NCBI GenBank assembly: GCA_902788785.1
Contig: CADALT010000020.1
Span: 1 to 38,797 of the forward strand
Length of the DNA stretch: 38,797 nucleotides
Source: an uncultured Ruminococcus sp.
GTDB taxonomy: Bacteria; Bacillota; Clostridia; Oscillospirales; Ruminococcaceae
Direction of reading: 5' to 3'
Position numbers and translations under genes: made by a program. This document shows, piece after piece, positions 1-7,886 of this stretch. How positions within the stretch are numbered: the stretch's first letter is position 1; every line of letters starts with the position of its first letter. Under the pieces are notes generated by a model. That model saw nothing but the letters and a program-made list of their open reading frames with translations. It was not told the origin of the DNA and did no database searches.

Positions 1-21
1 AAATTCAGAAAACCACGTATT

Positions 22-1023
22 TTAGCCCTTCATAGCCTCTTCAACAGCAACTGCGCAAGCAACTGTTGCACCGACCATCGGGTTGTTGCCCATGCCGATG
101 AGACCCATCATCTCAACGTGAGCAGGAACGGAAGAAGAACCTGCGAACTGTGCGTCAGAATGCATTCTTCCCATTGTATCGGTCATACCGTAGGAAGCAG
201 GGCCTGCTGCCATGTTATCGGGGTGCAGAGTTCTGCCTGTACCGCCGCCCGAAGCAACAGAGAAATACTTCTTGCCTGCATCGGTTCTTTCCTTCTTATA
301 TGTACCTGCAACAGGGTGCTGGAAACGTGTGGGGTTAGTGGAGTTACCTGTGATGGAAACGTCAACGTTCTCCTTCCACATGATAGCAACGCCCTCGGTA
401 ACATCATTTGCACCGTAGCAGTTTACCTTAGCTCTGAGACCCTCGGAGTAAGCCTTGCGGAATACTTCCTTAACTTCGCCTGTGTGGTAATCCATCTCAG
501 TCTCAACGTATGTGAAGCCGTTGATACGAGCGATGATCTGTGCAGCGTCTTTGCCCAGACCGTTGAGGATAACTCTCAGGGGGTTCTTTCTTACCTTGTT
601 AGCCTTCTCAGCGATACCGATAGCGCCTTCAGCAGCAGCGAAAGACTCGTGGCCTGCCAGGAAAGCGAAGCACTCTGTGTCCTCTTCCAGCAGCATCTTG
701 CCCAGGTTACCGTGACCCAGACCTACCTTACGCTGGTCAGCAACAGAACCGGGTATGCAGAATGCCTGAAGACCCTCGCCGATAGCAGCAGCAGCGTCAG
801 CAGCTCTTGTGCAGCCCTTCTTTATAGCGATAGCGCAGCCTACTGTGTAAGCCCACTTAGCGTTCTCGAAGCAGATAGGCTGAATGCCCTCTACCAGCTT
901 ATAGATATCAAGACCCTTAGCCTTGCATACATCAGCGCACTCCTCGATGGAATTGATGCCATACTCCTTGATAACGGCAAGGATCTGCTTTTCTCTTCTC
1001 TCATAAGATTCAAATAATGCCAT
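22..1023 (-). CDS. GGGtGRT family protein
   Basis: 333 aa protein with the motif GGGTGRT near residue 261, which defines the GGGtGRT family. The protein is rich in glycine and alanine, with conserved stretches such as GLGHGNLGKM and FLAGHESFAAAEGAIG, and has no signal peptide or membrane segment, so it should be cytoplasmic. The start is preceded by AAGGAGG at a normal distance. It lies 14 bp downstream of a NifU-like iron-sulfur scaffold gene in the same direction, and the two are surely co-transcribed. The pairing of this family with a NifU-like partner is known in Clostridia and related anaerobes, but the biochemical role is not established; an iron-sulfur or metal-linked job is inference from context. 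Family assignment is confident, function is unknown. Confidence 0.92.
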   Translation of the reverse strand: MALFESYERREKQILAVIKEYGINSIEECADVCKAKGLDIYKLVEGIQPICFENAKWAYTVGCAIAIKKGCTRAADAAAAIGEGLQAFCIPGSVADQRKVGLGHGNLGKMLLEEDTECFAFLAGHESFAAAEGAIGIAEKANKVRKNPLRVILNGLGKDAAQIIARINGFTYVETEMDYHTGEVKEVFRKAYSEGLRAKVNCYGANDVTEGVAIMWKENVDVSITGNSTNPTRFQHPVAGTYKKERTDAGKKYFSVASGGGTGRTLHPDNMAAGPASYGMTDTMGRMHSDAQFAGSSSVPAHVEMMGLIGMGNNPMVGATVACAVAVEEAMKG

Positions 1024-1037
1024 TTTACTGATCCTCC

Positions 1038-1730
1038 TTATTCCTTTCTGGGGTCAACGATCTTAACAGCATCAGCAACTCTGCCGTACTGACCCTGTGC
1101 CTTCTCGAAGGCTGTGTTTGCATCATCGCCGGCTTTGATGAAGTCCATCATCTTGCCGAAGTTTACGAACTTGTAACCGATGATCTCGTTGTCCTCGTTA
1201 AGTGCAAGACCTGTAACGTAGCCGTCTGTCATCTCCAGGTAGCGGGGACCCTTAGCCAGTGTACCGTACATTGTACCTACCTGTGAACGCAGACCCTTAC
1301 CCAGATCCTCCAGACCTGCACCGACTACCAGACCGTCCTCGGAGAATGCAGACTGCGAACGACCGTAAACGATCTGCAGGAAGAGCTCTCTCATAGCTGT
1401 ATTGATAGCATCGCATACGAGGTCTGTGTTAAGAGCCTCGAGGATAGTTCTGCCGGGCAGGATCTCAGATGCCATAGCTGCGGAATGTGTCATACCCGAG
1501 CAGCCGATGGTCTCTACCAGAGCCTCCTGGATAACGCCCTCCTTAACATTGAGCGTAAGCTTACAAGTACCCTGCTGGGGAGCACACCAGCCGATACCGT
1601 GTGTAAAGCCGGAAATATCCTTGATCTCCTTAGCCTTTACCCATTTAGCCTCCTCCGGGATCGGAGCAGCGCCGTGAGCAACGCCCTGTGCGATAGGGCA
1701 CATTGTTTCAACTTCGTGCGAATAAATCAT
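1038..1730 (-). CDS. NifU-like iron-sulfur cluster assembly scaffold protein
   Basis: 230 aa, first gene of a two-gene operon with the GGGtGRT gene. It resembles NifU N-terminal/IscU-type scaffolds: cysteines occur in GWCAPQQGTC, in IGCSGMTHSAAMASEILPG (the typical GCS-x-S-AS-x-M segment) and in LVCDAIN, consistent with three scaffold cysteines, and there is an extra N-terminal MCPIAQG. At 230 aa it is longer than IscU (about 130 aa) because of a C-terminal extension of unknown role. The start has AAAGGAG upstream. A TTGATT-17-TATTAT promoter lies about 55 bp upstream. Expected to be cytoplasmic, holding a transient iron-sulfur cluster; whether it serves general assembly or a dedicated target (perhaps its neighbour) cannot be told from sequence. 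Confidence 0.85.
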   Translation of the reverse strand: MIYSHEVETMCPIAQGVAHGAAPIPEEAKWVKAKEIKDISGFTHGIGWCAPQQGTCKLTLNVKEGVIQEALVETIGCSGMTHSAAMASEILPGRTILEALNTDLVCDAINTAMRELFLQIVYGRSQSAFSEDGLVVGAGLEDLGKGLRSQVGTMYGTLAKGPRYLEMTDGYVTGLALNEDNEIIGYKFVNFGKMMDFIKAGDDANTAFEKAQGQYGRVADAVKIVDPRKE

Positions 1731-1782
1731 TGATAAATACTCCTTTCGGTTTTTTGGCAGCCGGTCAAGCTGTCCTCATAAT

Positions 1783-1811
1783 ATAATACTACATTTTCTC
1801 CTTTAAATCAA
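1783..1811 (-). promoter_or_regulatory. Promoter of NifU-like/GGGtGRT operon
   Basis: Read on the minus strand, TTGATT (1811-1806) and TATTAT (1788-1783) are separated by 17 bp, placing the start point about 45 nt upstream of the NifU-like start codon. The rest of the 1731-1995 gap is AT-rich and holds only this promoter and the terminator of the neighbouring lipoprotein gene. Confidence 0.6.
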
Positions 1812-1950
1812 GTCTTTTCATAAAAATTTTTTAATTTTATCTAACTTTTATACCTGCGCTTTAACGGGGCGGTCTGCACTTGGCAGTGATAAAAGGGCTG
1901 GATTTAGTTAGTTTTATCTAACTGACAATATGTCAAGCCTGCAAAACAAA

Positions 1951-1975
1951 AAGGCGAGGAACCTGTCCTCGCCTT
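1951..1975 (-). terminator. Rho-independent terminator of lipoprotein gene
   Basis: Perfect 10-bp stem AAGGCGAGGA/TCCTCGCCTT with a 5-nt loop, followed on the minus strand by TTTTTGTTTTG. It lies 20 bp past the stop of the lipoprotein gene. Confidence 0.9.
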
Positions 1976-1995
1976 GATATATATTTATTCAGATA

Positions 1996-3516
1996 TTATT
2001 CTACACTGTAAACCGTAGCATCATCGCCGTTCAGTACAACGAGATAGCCATATGAGATGTAAGCCTTCTCAGCATCTTCTATGAGCTTTTCGCCTGTTAC
2101 CTGGTCGTAGATGGCCTTTTCCTTGGAGGAATAGAGCATATTGTGACCCAGAGATGTGCCTGAAGAACCGAAGTTCAGCTCGGGCTTAGCCTTGCTCCAT
2201 ACCATATGTACGTAGTCGTCGCCGTCCTTAACATAAGCATACTCCGCAGAGAAGCCTGAATTCTGGTCTGCAACGATGACCTTGCCTGTCTCGTCGATGA
2301 TATCGGTCTTATCGTCCTTAGCAGCGTTGAAGAAGCCGGGTACATCGAAATATCTGATGTTCTTGTAATCTTCCTTGGTGATCTCTGTGCCGTCAAGACC
2401 CAGCAGACCTACCTTGCTGCCTATATCCCCGTTGGAATAAGCAAAGAAGCCGTTGCCTACATATTCGATATTGCCATACTTAGGCTCGAGAACGATAGCG
2501 CCGTTCTTGTACATGATACCCTTCTTCTTGGACTCGGTATCAGTCAGCTGGAAGAAATCGGTGGTGAAAGCGAGCTCGTTTACCATATACTTTGTGGTGA
2601 ACATAGGTTCAAGCTCGTGGTTATATACTGTGGTGACATCGTTTTCGGACTTAACAAGGAAATCATCGCCGACGAGATTATAATCATAACCCAGATCCAG
2701 CACCTTGTCATCAGCGTTTACATAAACGGTATTGTTGTCCTTATCGCTGAATCTTACGATATCGCCCTTGGGCATATATGAAGTATTGGTAGAAGTTGTG
2801 GTGTTCTCAAGGTACTTGTTGTTTACCACATCATATATCTTTATCTTGCCCTTGTAAAGAGTATCCTCATCCTTGGGCTGGAAGCTGAACTGGTTAGCTG
2901 TAACATAGTAGATAGCCTCGTCCTCATTGGTAGTCTCGCCCTCGGGGAAGAATGCCATCAAGAAGCGGTCGCTTATCTCGCTGTAAAGACCAACGCCGTT
3001 ATCAGCGGACTGAATGATATTGCCCTCAGCGTCCATAAGACCCTCATAGATCATATCATCCTTAACAATGTCATAAGAATAAAGACCTGTCTCGCCAAGC
3101 TTGTTTACCTGCATAATATTGCCGTCGCCCAGCTTTTCGCCCTTGTAGCTGTAGCAGGTGATATGCTCCTCATCCTCGGGCGAATAGATGAAATCGCCGT
3201 AGAATTCAAGACCCTTAGCAGAGAAAGAAGCGACCTCGGTGAGCTTTGCAGTTTTGAGCTCGTCCTTAGTGAAGCTTGCTGCATCGAACTGGATATCCTC
3301 AGCAGCGGTAACTTCAGCGGAATCCTCAACAGGAGCGTCCTCAGCCTTGGACTCGTCCTCAGCCTCCGACTCTTCGGTAACTTCGCTTTCCTCAACTGCC
3401 GCAGCTGTTGTGGTGGTTTTGGTTTCTTCTTCATTGTTGCCGCTGTTTCCGCAGGCAGTCATGCTTACTGCCATAAGTGCAGCCAGCAGCACAGCGATCT
3501 TTTTGCTGTTGTTCAT
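1996..3516 (-). CDS. Lipoprotein with acidic linker and WG-repeat-like domain
   Basis: 506 aa. The N-terminus is a lipoprotein signal: positive MNNSKK, hydrophobic core, then lipobox MTAC with the lipidated Cys near residue 22. Residues about 28-75 are a low-complexity Glu/Ser/Thr/Ala linker. The rest is a beta-rich extracellular region with repeats of the kind KKGIMYKNGAIVLEPKYGNI and GLLGLDGTEITKEDYKNIRYF, which resemble WG/KWG beta repeats (a short 'GL.D..G..i.p.Y..I' unit). It should be anchored to the outer face of the membrane. No catalytic motif is visible. The start has GGAGGTC upstream, and the gene stands alone with its own terminator. Function unknown; binding or surface sensing is only a guess. 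Confidence 0.85.
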   Translation of the reverse strand: MNNSKKIAVLLAALMAVSMTACGNSGNNEEETKTTTTAAAVEESEVTEESEAEDESKAEDAPVEDSAEVTAAEDIQFDAASFTKDELKTAKLTEVASFSAKGLEFYGDFIYSPEDEEHITCYSYKGEKLGDGNIMQVNKLGETGLYSYDIVKDDMIYEGLMDAEGNIIQSADNGVGLYSEISDRFLMAFFPEGETTNEDEAIYYVTANQFSFQPKDEDTLYKGKIKIYDVVNNKYLENTTTSTNTSYMPKGDIVRFSDKDNNTVYVNADDKVLDLGYDYNLVGDDFLVKSENDVTTVYNHELEPMFTTKYMVNELAFTTDFFQLTDTESKKKGIMYKNGAIVLEPKYGNIEYVGNGFFAYSNGDIGSKVGLLGLDGTEITKEDYKNIRYFDVPGFFNAAKDDKTDIIDETGKVIVADQNSGFSAEYAYVKDGDDYVHMVWSKAKPELNFGSSGTSLGHNMLYSSKEKAIYDQVTGEKLIEDAEKAYISYGYLVVLNGDDATVYSVE

Positions 3517-3607
3517 GATTTTGACCTCCGTATCAAATCTTCAACTTGATTCCTGTATAAAAAAATAAAAGCTCCCCCAAAGCTCATTAACAGGCTGTCA
3601 CAACAAA

Positions 3608-4011
3608 CCTATAGTAAACGCTGTATTTTTTCTGCCATATCCCGACAACACCGCCAAATATCGCAGGCAATGCGTTCGTTTTAAGCAAAAATCTATTTGT
3701 CGTTTACTATATTAAACTCCATAAATTTTCCGACTTATCCCGACCACACCGCCAAATATCGCAGGCAATGCGTTCGGTCTAAGTGAAAATTTATATGTCG
3801 TTTACAATATATTAAACTCCATAAATTTTCCGACTTATCCCGACCACACTGCCAAATATCACAGGCAATGCGTTCGGTCTAAGTGAAAATTTATATGTCG
3901 TTTACTATATATTAAACTCCATAAATTTTCCGACTTATCCCGACCACACCGCCAAATATCGCAGGCAATGCGTTCGGTCTAAGTGAAAATTTATATGTCG
4001 TTTACTATAGG
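3608..4011. repeat. Four-copy 100-bp tandem array bounded by inverted repeats
   Basis: Four copies follow each other with periods of 98, 100 and 100 bp (CGAC-AACA/CGACCACA landmarks at 3643, 3741, 3841, 3941). Copies 2-4 differ by only a few bases; copy 1 is more diverged. The array starts with CCTATAGTAAACG (3608-3620) and ends with its exact inverse CGTTTACTATAGG (3999-4011). Each later unit can fold on itself: in copy 4, ATAAATTTTC (3921-3930) plus ACTTA pair with TAAGTGAAAATTTAT (3980-3994), and GACC pairs with GGTC inside. No ORF is present. It fills most of the 700-bp gap between the divergent lipoprotein and alaX genes. Its end motif is shared with elements at 7776-7858 and 34834-34935. 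Confidence 0.9.
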
Positions 4012-4157
4012 ATTATATCACACCTAAAATCCAACGTCAACGATTATGAAAAAATATCGTCACAACCATTAACTGAAATTTATTTCGTATTGATTTTCTA
4101 TATATTTCGCACAATTTTTAAAAAATACGAAACTGTTTTCCAAAACGGTCTCAGCCC

Positions 4158-4186
4158 TTGTCAAAGTGGTTTTAGCGTGTTATAAT
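4158..4186 (+). promoter_or_regulatory. Promoter of alaX
   Basis: TTGTCA (4158-4163), 17-bp spacer, TATAAT (4181-4186); the start codon is 36 bp downstream. The region from the end of the 100-bp array to here (4012-4157) is AT-rich and shows nothing else. Confidence 0.75.
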
Positions 4187-4221
4187 AATGTATATAAACA
4201 TTATCGAACGGAGAAAAAGCT

Positions 4222-5391
4222 ATGACAGACAGACTTTATGATAACGGTATGCTGATGGAGTTTGATGCGGCGGTTATATCGTGTACGCAGATAAAAAAGG
4301 GCTATGAAGTCACCCTTGACCGCTCGGCATTCTTCCCCGAGGGAGGAGGACAGTACGGTGATGTGGGAACTATCGCAGGTGTAAAAGTGACCGATACCTA
4401 CGAACGTGACGGCGAGGTGATACACCTTTGTGATGCACCGCTTGATGCAGGCGCACAGGTACACGGTGCGGTGGATAAAGACATAAGGCTGCGCCGTATG
4501 CAGAACCATTCGGGCGAACATCTTCTCATGGGCTTTATCCATGACATGACGGGTTTTGACAATGTGGGCTTTCATCTTGGGGAGGATGAGGTCATACTGG
4601 ACTTAAACGGTGTTATAGAGGCAGAACAGCTTCTCGAATGTGAACGGCGTGCAAACCGTGCTATTGCGGAAAACGTCCCCTTTACCATAAGCTATCCCGA
4701 TGAAGAGGAACTTGCGGCACTTGATTACCGCAGCAAGCTTGACCTTACGGAAAATGTCAGGATAGTCACCATCGAGGGCATTGACAAATGCGCCTGCTGT
4801 GCGCCCCATGTACAGGCGGCAGGGCAGATAGGCATTATCAGGGTCATATCCTCGGAGAATTACAAGGGCGGCACAAGGCTGCGCATACTCTGCGGAATGG
4901 ACGCCTTTGAACTCATCAGACAGCGTATGGACAGCATACGTGAGATATCCGCTCTGCTTTCCGCAAAGCCCGACAAAACCGTTCAGCACGTAAAGCGTCT
5001 GAGTGATGAGAATATCTCGCTGAAAAAACAGCTTGCAGAACTGGACAGGCAGAAAGCGCAGTCAGTCATAGACAGCCTTGCAAATGAGGGCAGGGGCAGC
5101 TTTTGCGTGTTCACCGAGGGCATCAGCCGTGATATGATGCGTGAGATAGCTAACAGTGCTGTACTCATGACAGATGGTGCGGCAGGTGTTTTCGGCAGGG
5201 AAGATGGCGGCTACAGCTACATAATAGCCTCGAAGAACCTGCCTCTGCGCACCATGGCGAAGGATATAAACTCAGCCCTTGACGGCAGGGGCGGCGGCAG
5301 TGACGAGATGATACAGGGCAGTGCCAAAGCCGACCGCAGTACCATAGAGGCGTATTTTGGCAATATAAGTGCGGTAACGCAGCAGCGATAA
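4222..5391 (+). CDS. alaX: AlaX-type alanyl-tRNA editing protein
   Basis: 389 aa, cytoplasmic. It is a free-standing homologue of the alanyl-tRNA synthetase editing region, which hydrolyses Ser- or Gly-tRNA(Ala). The N-terminal beta-barrel part carries FFPEGGGQYGD, as in AlaRS. The zinc site of the editing domain is visible as H96-S-G-E-H100 and C192-x3-H196 (CCAPH). Residues about 245-285 form a coiled-coil-like linker rich in Lys, Leu and Gln, and the C-terminal part ends in GRGGGSDEMIQGSAK, typical of the DHHA1 domain. This is therefore the long AlaX form with a C-terminal DHHA1 module. The start is preceded by CGGAG with 8-nt spacing. It is monocistronic; two repeat elements follow its stop. 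Confidence 0.9.
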   Translation: MTDRLYDNGMLMEFDAAVISCTQIKKGYEVTLDRSAFFPEGGGQYGDVGTIAGVKVTDTYERDGEVIHLCDAPLDAGAQVHGAVDKDIRLRRMQNHSGEHLLMGFIHDMTGFDNVGFHLGEDEVILDLNGVIEAEQLLECERRANRAIAENVPFTISYPDEEELAALDYRSKLDLTENVRIVTIEGIDKCACCAPHVQAAGQIGIIRVISSENYKGGTRLRILCGMDAFELIRQRMDSIREISALLSAKPDKTVQHVKRLSDENISLKKQLAELDRQKAQSVIDSLANEGRGSFCVFTEGISRDMMREIANSAVLMTDGAAGVFGREDGGYSYIIASKNLPLRTMAKDINSALDGRGGGSDEMIQGSAKADRSTIEAYFGNISAVTQQR

Positions 5392-5430
5392 AGAAGTATT
5401 TGAAAACTACAGCTGTTGCGTGCTGCTGCT

Positions 5431-5562
5431 AAATGAAAAGTGAATAGTGAATAACTAATAGTGAATAGTTAAGGTATCGCCTTTGGCGATATATTAAATA
5501 TGTCCGCAAAGCGGACACCTTGACTATTCACTATTCACTTTTCACTATTCATTATTCACTTA
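5431..5562. repeat. Palindromic repeat element with AGTGAATAGTGAAT arms
   Basis: About 130 bp built as nested inverted repeats. The left arm has GTGAATAGTGAAT-type units ending in TTAAGGT (about 5433-5475), and the right arm has ACCTTGACTATTCACTATTCACT-type units (about 5516-5560). The centre holds two perfect small hairpins: ATCGC-CTTTG-GCGAT (5476-5490) and GTCCGC-AAA-GCGGAC (5502-5516). No coding content. The window's last bases (TAAGTGAAT, ending at 38797) match the junction of this element with the next one, so a second copy probably continues beyond the window. Confidence 0.85.
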
Positions 5563-5646
5563 GCAGGCTCTTAGCTAAATAATACAAAGACACTTCTGCT
5601 GTGATACAACAGAAGTGTCTGTATAAAACTTCTTTATAGAGCCTGC
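5563..5646 (-). repeat. 84-bp inverted-repeat element (copy 1), terminator-like
   Basis: Bounded by GCAGGCTCT (5563-5571) and AGAGCCTGC (5638-5646). The interior is a strong hairpin, GACACTTCTG...CAGAAGTGTC. A nearly identical 84-bp copy lies inverted at 38705-38788. In both places it sits 30 bp past the stop codon of the preceding gene and in the same orientation relative to it, so it may serve as a transcription terminator for the CmpB-like gene here. Confidence 0.85.
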
Positions 5647-5677
5647 GCTTACCGCATCAGCCTTTTGTTTATATCGA

Positions 5678-6466
5678 TCAGTTCTTTTTCATATGCTGTA
5701 ACGCATCGTCAAGAAAATCGTTGAGGTTGCCGAGTTTTGCCATTTCTATCTGCATTTTCAGGTAGCCTTTCAAGGATTCCTTGATACTGCGCTCGCTCTC
5801 AAAGGAGCGCATGAAACGGTAGATCTCACGGTTTGCGATGGCTTCATTGCGGATATGCCGCTTGAGTTCCTCGTAACGTATGACCATTTTGTTTTCCTCT
5901 GCAAAGGTCTTTATCTTTGCGGTGAGCTTGAATGTGTTTATCAGATCCATGATGAGTATTCCGTAGAATGCTCCGATAAAGAACGAGAACAGCGGATTTT
6001 TCGAGAACCATTCAAGTCCCGTGAGTATCCTCGGGTGGATAAAAAAGTAATACACCGCACCCAGCAGTGCCCAGTATATTGAGAACCTCAGGCAGATTAT
6101 GCCTTTGTAGTTGAACTTTAGCTGTGAATAGTCCCAGAGCTTCAGGTGCCGCCTGATTATGAACAGCTCACCTGCGATGAGTTCGATGATCGTCATCGCC
6201 AGAGCCATTATCACGAACAGCACCCCTTTTCGCAGCATATCATCTGCAATGGGGATAAAGCGTTCGGTCAGAGCCAGCAGATAAAGCATCGTCAGACCAA
6301 AACCGTAAAGGGGAAGATAGGGCCCGCTGAGAAATCCGGGATTTATCCAGACACGCTCTTTGTTTGCCAGCTTGAATCTGCGGTAGAATACCTCCAGCGT
6401 CCAGCCGGTAAGACTGCCTGCGGAGAACAGGAGCATAAGTATAAGCAGTTCGTAGATTATCTTCAT
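5678..6466 (-). CDS. CmpB-like multi-pass membrane protein (putative ABC-transporter permease family)
   Basis: 262 aa from the ATG at 6466; a longer in-frame reading to 6619 lies wholly inside the upstream gene and is unlikely. The start MKIIYELLILMLLFSAGSL begins a hydrophobic helix; further membrane segments are near residues 45-65, 75-100, 125-150 and 165-185. The conserved pattern GSLTGWTLEVFYRR followed by NPGFLSGPYLPLYGFG is typical of the CmpB-like family (often labelled 'putative ABC transporter permease'). The C-terminal 75 residues are a charged, probably cytoplasmic coiled coil. It is co-transcribed with the decarboxylase gene 11 bp upstream. The transport function is unproven for the family, and no ATPase gene is nearby. 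Confidence 0.8.
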   Translation of the reverse strand: MKIIYELLILMLLFSAGSLTGWTLEVFYRRFKLANKERVWINPGFLSGPYLPLYGFGLTMLYLLALTERFIPIADDMLRKGVLFVIMALAMTIIELIAGELFIIRRHLKLWDYSQLKFNYKGIICLRFSIYWALLGAVYYFFIHPRILTGLEWFSKNPLFSFFIGAFYGILIMDLINTFKLTAKIKTFAEENKMVIRYEELKRHIRNEAIANREIYRFMRSFESERSIKESLKGYLKMQIEMAKLGNLNDFLDDALQHMKKN

Positions 6467-6477
6467 ATCAGCCGCCC

Positions 6478-7623
6478 TCACAATCTCGACTTGAAGTCGC
6501 TGTAGCCGAAACGCCTTGTGAGTTCGGTACTGCCGTCCAGTTTTTCGGTATAGATGTATGGCAGCGGCATACCGTTGAAGGTGTTGTTCTTGCACATGGA
6601 ATATATCGCCATATCGCACAGCACCAGCCTGTCGCCTGCTTTCAGCGGCTCATCGAAGGAATAGTCACCTATGACATCGCCTGCAAGACAGGTAGGTCCG
6701 CCAAGGCGGTAGGTGAACTTTTTCTCGCCTGACTTGCCCGAGCCTATTATGTTCGGTCTGTAGGGCATCTCAAGCACATCGGGCATATGACAGGCAGCGG
6801 AGGTATCCACTATCGCCAGCTCTATGCCGTGTCTGCCCGTATCGAGCACTTCCGTGATGAGCCAGCCTGCATCAAGTGCGCAGGCTTCACCGGGTTCAAG
6901 ATATACCTGTACGCCGTATTTCTGCTGCAAACGGTCAACGGTCCTGCAAAGCAGGTCTATGTCGTAACCCTCTTTGGTGATATGGTGTCCACCCCCGAGA
7001 TTGAGCCATTTCATGTCTTTAAGATATGCGCCGAAATGTTCTTCGATGTGGGGGACGGTCCTTGCCAGCACATCAGCGCCCTGTTCGCACATGGTGTGGA
7101 AGTGTAGTCCCTCTATGCCGTCAAGTTCTCCGCTTTCAAAGCTGTCGGGAGTGACACCCAGCCTCGAACCCTCGGCACAGGGGTCGTATATTGCAGTTTC
7201 GACCTCGGAATACAGCGGATTGCAGCGTATGCCGCAGGAGATATGTCTGCCGCTTTTTTTGACTGTATCACGGTGGAGTTTCCACTGTGAGAAGCTGTTG
7301 AAGATGATGTCGTCGCATATCTTCACCAGTTCTTTCATATCATCTTTTTTGTATGCAGGGCTGAATACATGGGTCTCGCCGCCGAATTCCTCATGCCCGA
7401 GCCTTGCCTCGTAAAGTCCGCTGGCGGTGGTGCCGTCGATATAGGGGCGCATCAGTGGATAAGTCACGTACATTGAAAAAGCTTTCTGTGCCAGCAGTAT
7501 GCGGCAGCCCGTGCGCTTACGGACATCCAGGAGTATCTCCATATTATGGGTCAGTGCCTTTTCGCTGACAAGATAGCATGGGGTATGCAAAGAATATATA
7601 TCTGTTTCAAAGGGATAGTTCAA
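6478..7623 (-). CDS. nspC: Carboxynorspermidine decarboxylase
   Basis: 381 aa, a PLP-dependent enzyme of the alanine racemase-fold decarboxylases that converts carboxynorspermidine or carboxyspermidine to norspermidine or spermidine. The PLP lysine is K47 in LLAQKAFS, typical of NspC. Further along are SRLGV, the phosphate-binding WLNLGGGHHI, the LEPGEA motif and the GPTCLAGDVIG segment, where the cysteine and aspartate of the second subunit's active site lie. The length matches the family. The start has GGAGG upstream and a TTTACT-17-TATAAT promoter. The partner carboxy(nor)spermidine dehydrogenase is not in this window, which is unusual because the two genes are often adjacent. Cytoplasmic, first gene of an operon with the CmpB-like gene. 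Confidence 0.93.
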   Translation of the reverse strand: MNYPFETDIYSLHTPCYLVSEKALTHNMEILLDVRKRTGCRILLAQKAFSMYVTYPLMRPYIDGTTASGLYEARLGHEEFGGETHVFSPAYKKDDMKELVKICDDIIFNSFSQWKLHRDTVKKSGRHISCGIRCNPLYSEVETAIYDPCAEGSRLGVTPDSFESGELDGIEGLHFHTMCEQGADVLARTVPHIEEHFGAYLKDMKWLNLGGGHHITKEGYDIDLLCRTVDRLQQKYGVQVYLEPGEACALDAGWLITEVLDTGRHGIELAIVDTSAACHMPDVLEMPYRPNIIGSGKSGEKKFTYRLGGPTCLAGDVIGDYSFDEPLKAGDRLVLCDMAIYSMCKNNTFNGMPLPYIYTEKLDGSTELTRRFGYSDFKSRL

Positions 7624-7681
7624 AAATATTACCTCCGTTCAAAAGCAGCAGTACGGGGACTGACCTGCATTATTGGAATAT

Positions 7682-7710
7682 ATTATATCACATTATCGTT
7701 TAAAAGTAAA
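7682..7710 (-). promoter_or_regulatory. Promoter of nspC operon
   Basis: Minus strand TTTACT (7710-7705), 17 bp, TATAAT (7687-7682), about 60 bp upstream of the nspC start codon. It diverges from the promoter at 7748-7776. Confidence 0.65.
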
Positions 7711-7747
7711 GACAATGCACAAAAGTGCCAATGGCGGAGGTTTATGG

Positions 7748-7776
7748 TTGTCTTTTGGTAAATATTATGCTATAAT
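7748..7776 (+). promoter_or_regulatory. Promoter of GNAT/GTPase-Rae1 operon
   Basis: TTGTCT (7748-7753), 17-bp spacer, TATAAT (7771-7776). The start codon of the first gene is 110 bp downstream, leaving a leader filled by the inverted-repeat element 7776-7858. Confidence 0.7.
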
Positions 7777-7858
7777 ATAATAGACGACATGAGCTCTCTG
7801 CTTTTTGTGCTTGTTACGATAAGTGTCCTATGTAAAGAAATTTATGTCGTTTAATATA
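7776..7858. repeat. Inverted-repeat element in the 5' leader (same family as the 3.6 kb array)
   Basis: 83 bp bounded by TATAATAGACGACAT (7776-7790) and ATGTCGTTTAATATA (7844-7858), which are inverse to each other at 13 of 15 positions. The outer left base belongs to the -10 box, so the transcript would begin inside the left repeat and could fold the leader into a long hairpin. The interior is unlike the other family members. No ORF. Confidence 0.75.
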
Positions 7859-7886
7859 GTATGATCTGTCATGGAGGTAGATGATA

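Noticed and set aside
118-1017. Long open frame (299 aa) on the plus strand opposite the GGGtGRT gene
   Set aside because: It is the antisense shadow of a strongly biased gene; its product is low-complexity Ser/Cys-rich without any domain and has no ribosome site.
3608-4011. CRISPR array
   Set aside because: The repeated unit is 100 bp with no unique spacers between copies, and no cas genes are present.
5678-6619. 313-aa version of the CmpB-like protein
   Set aside because: The first 51 residues overlap the end of nspC in another frame and lack homology; MKIIYELL at 6466 starts the first membrane helix.
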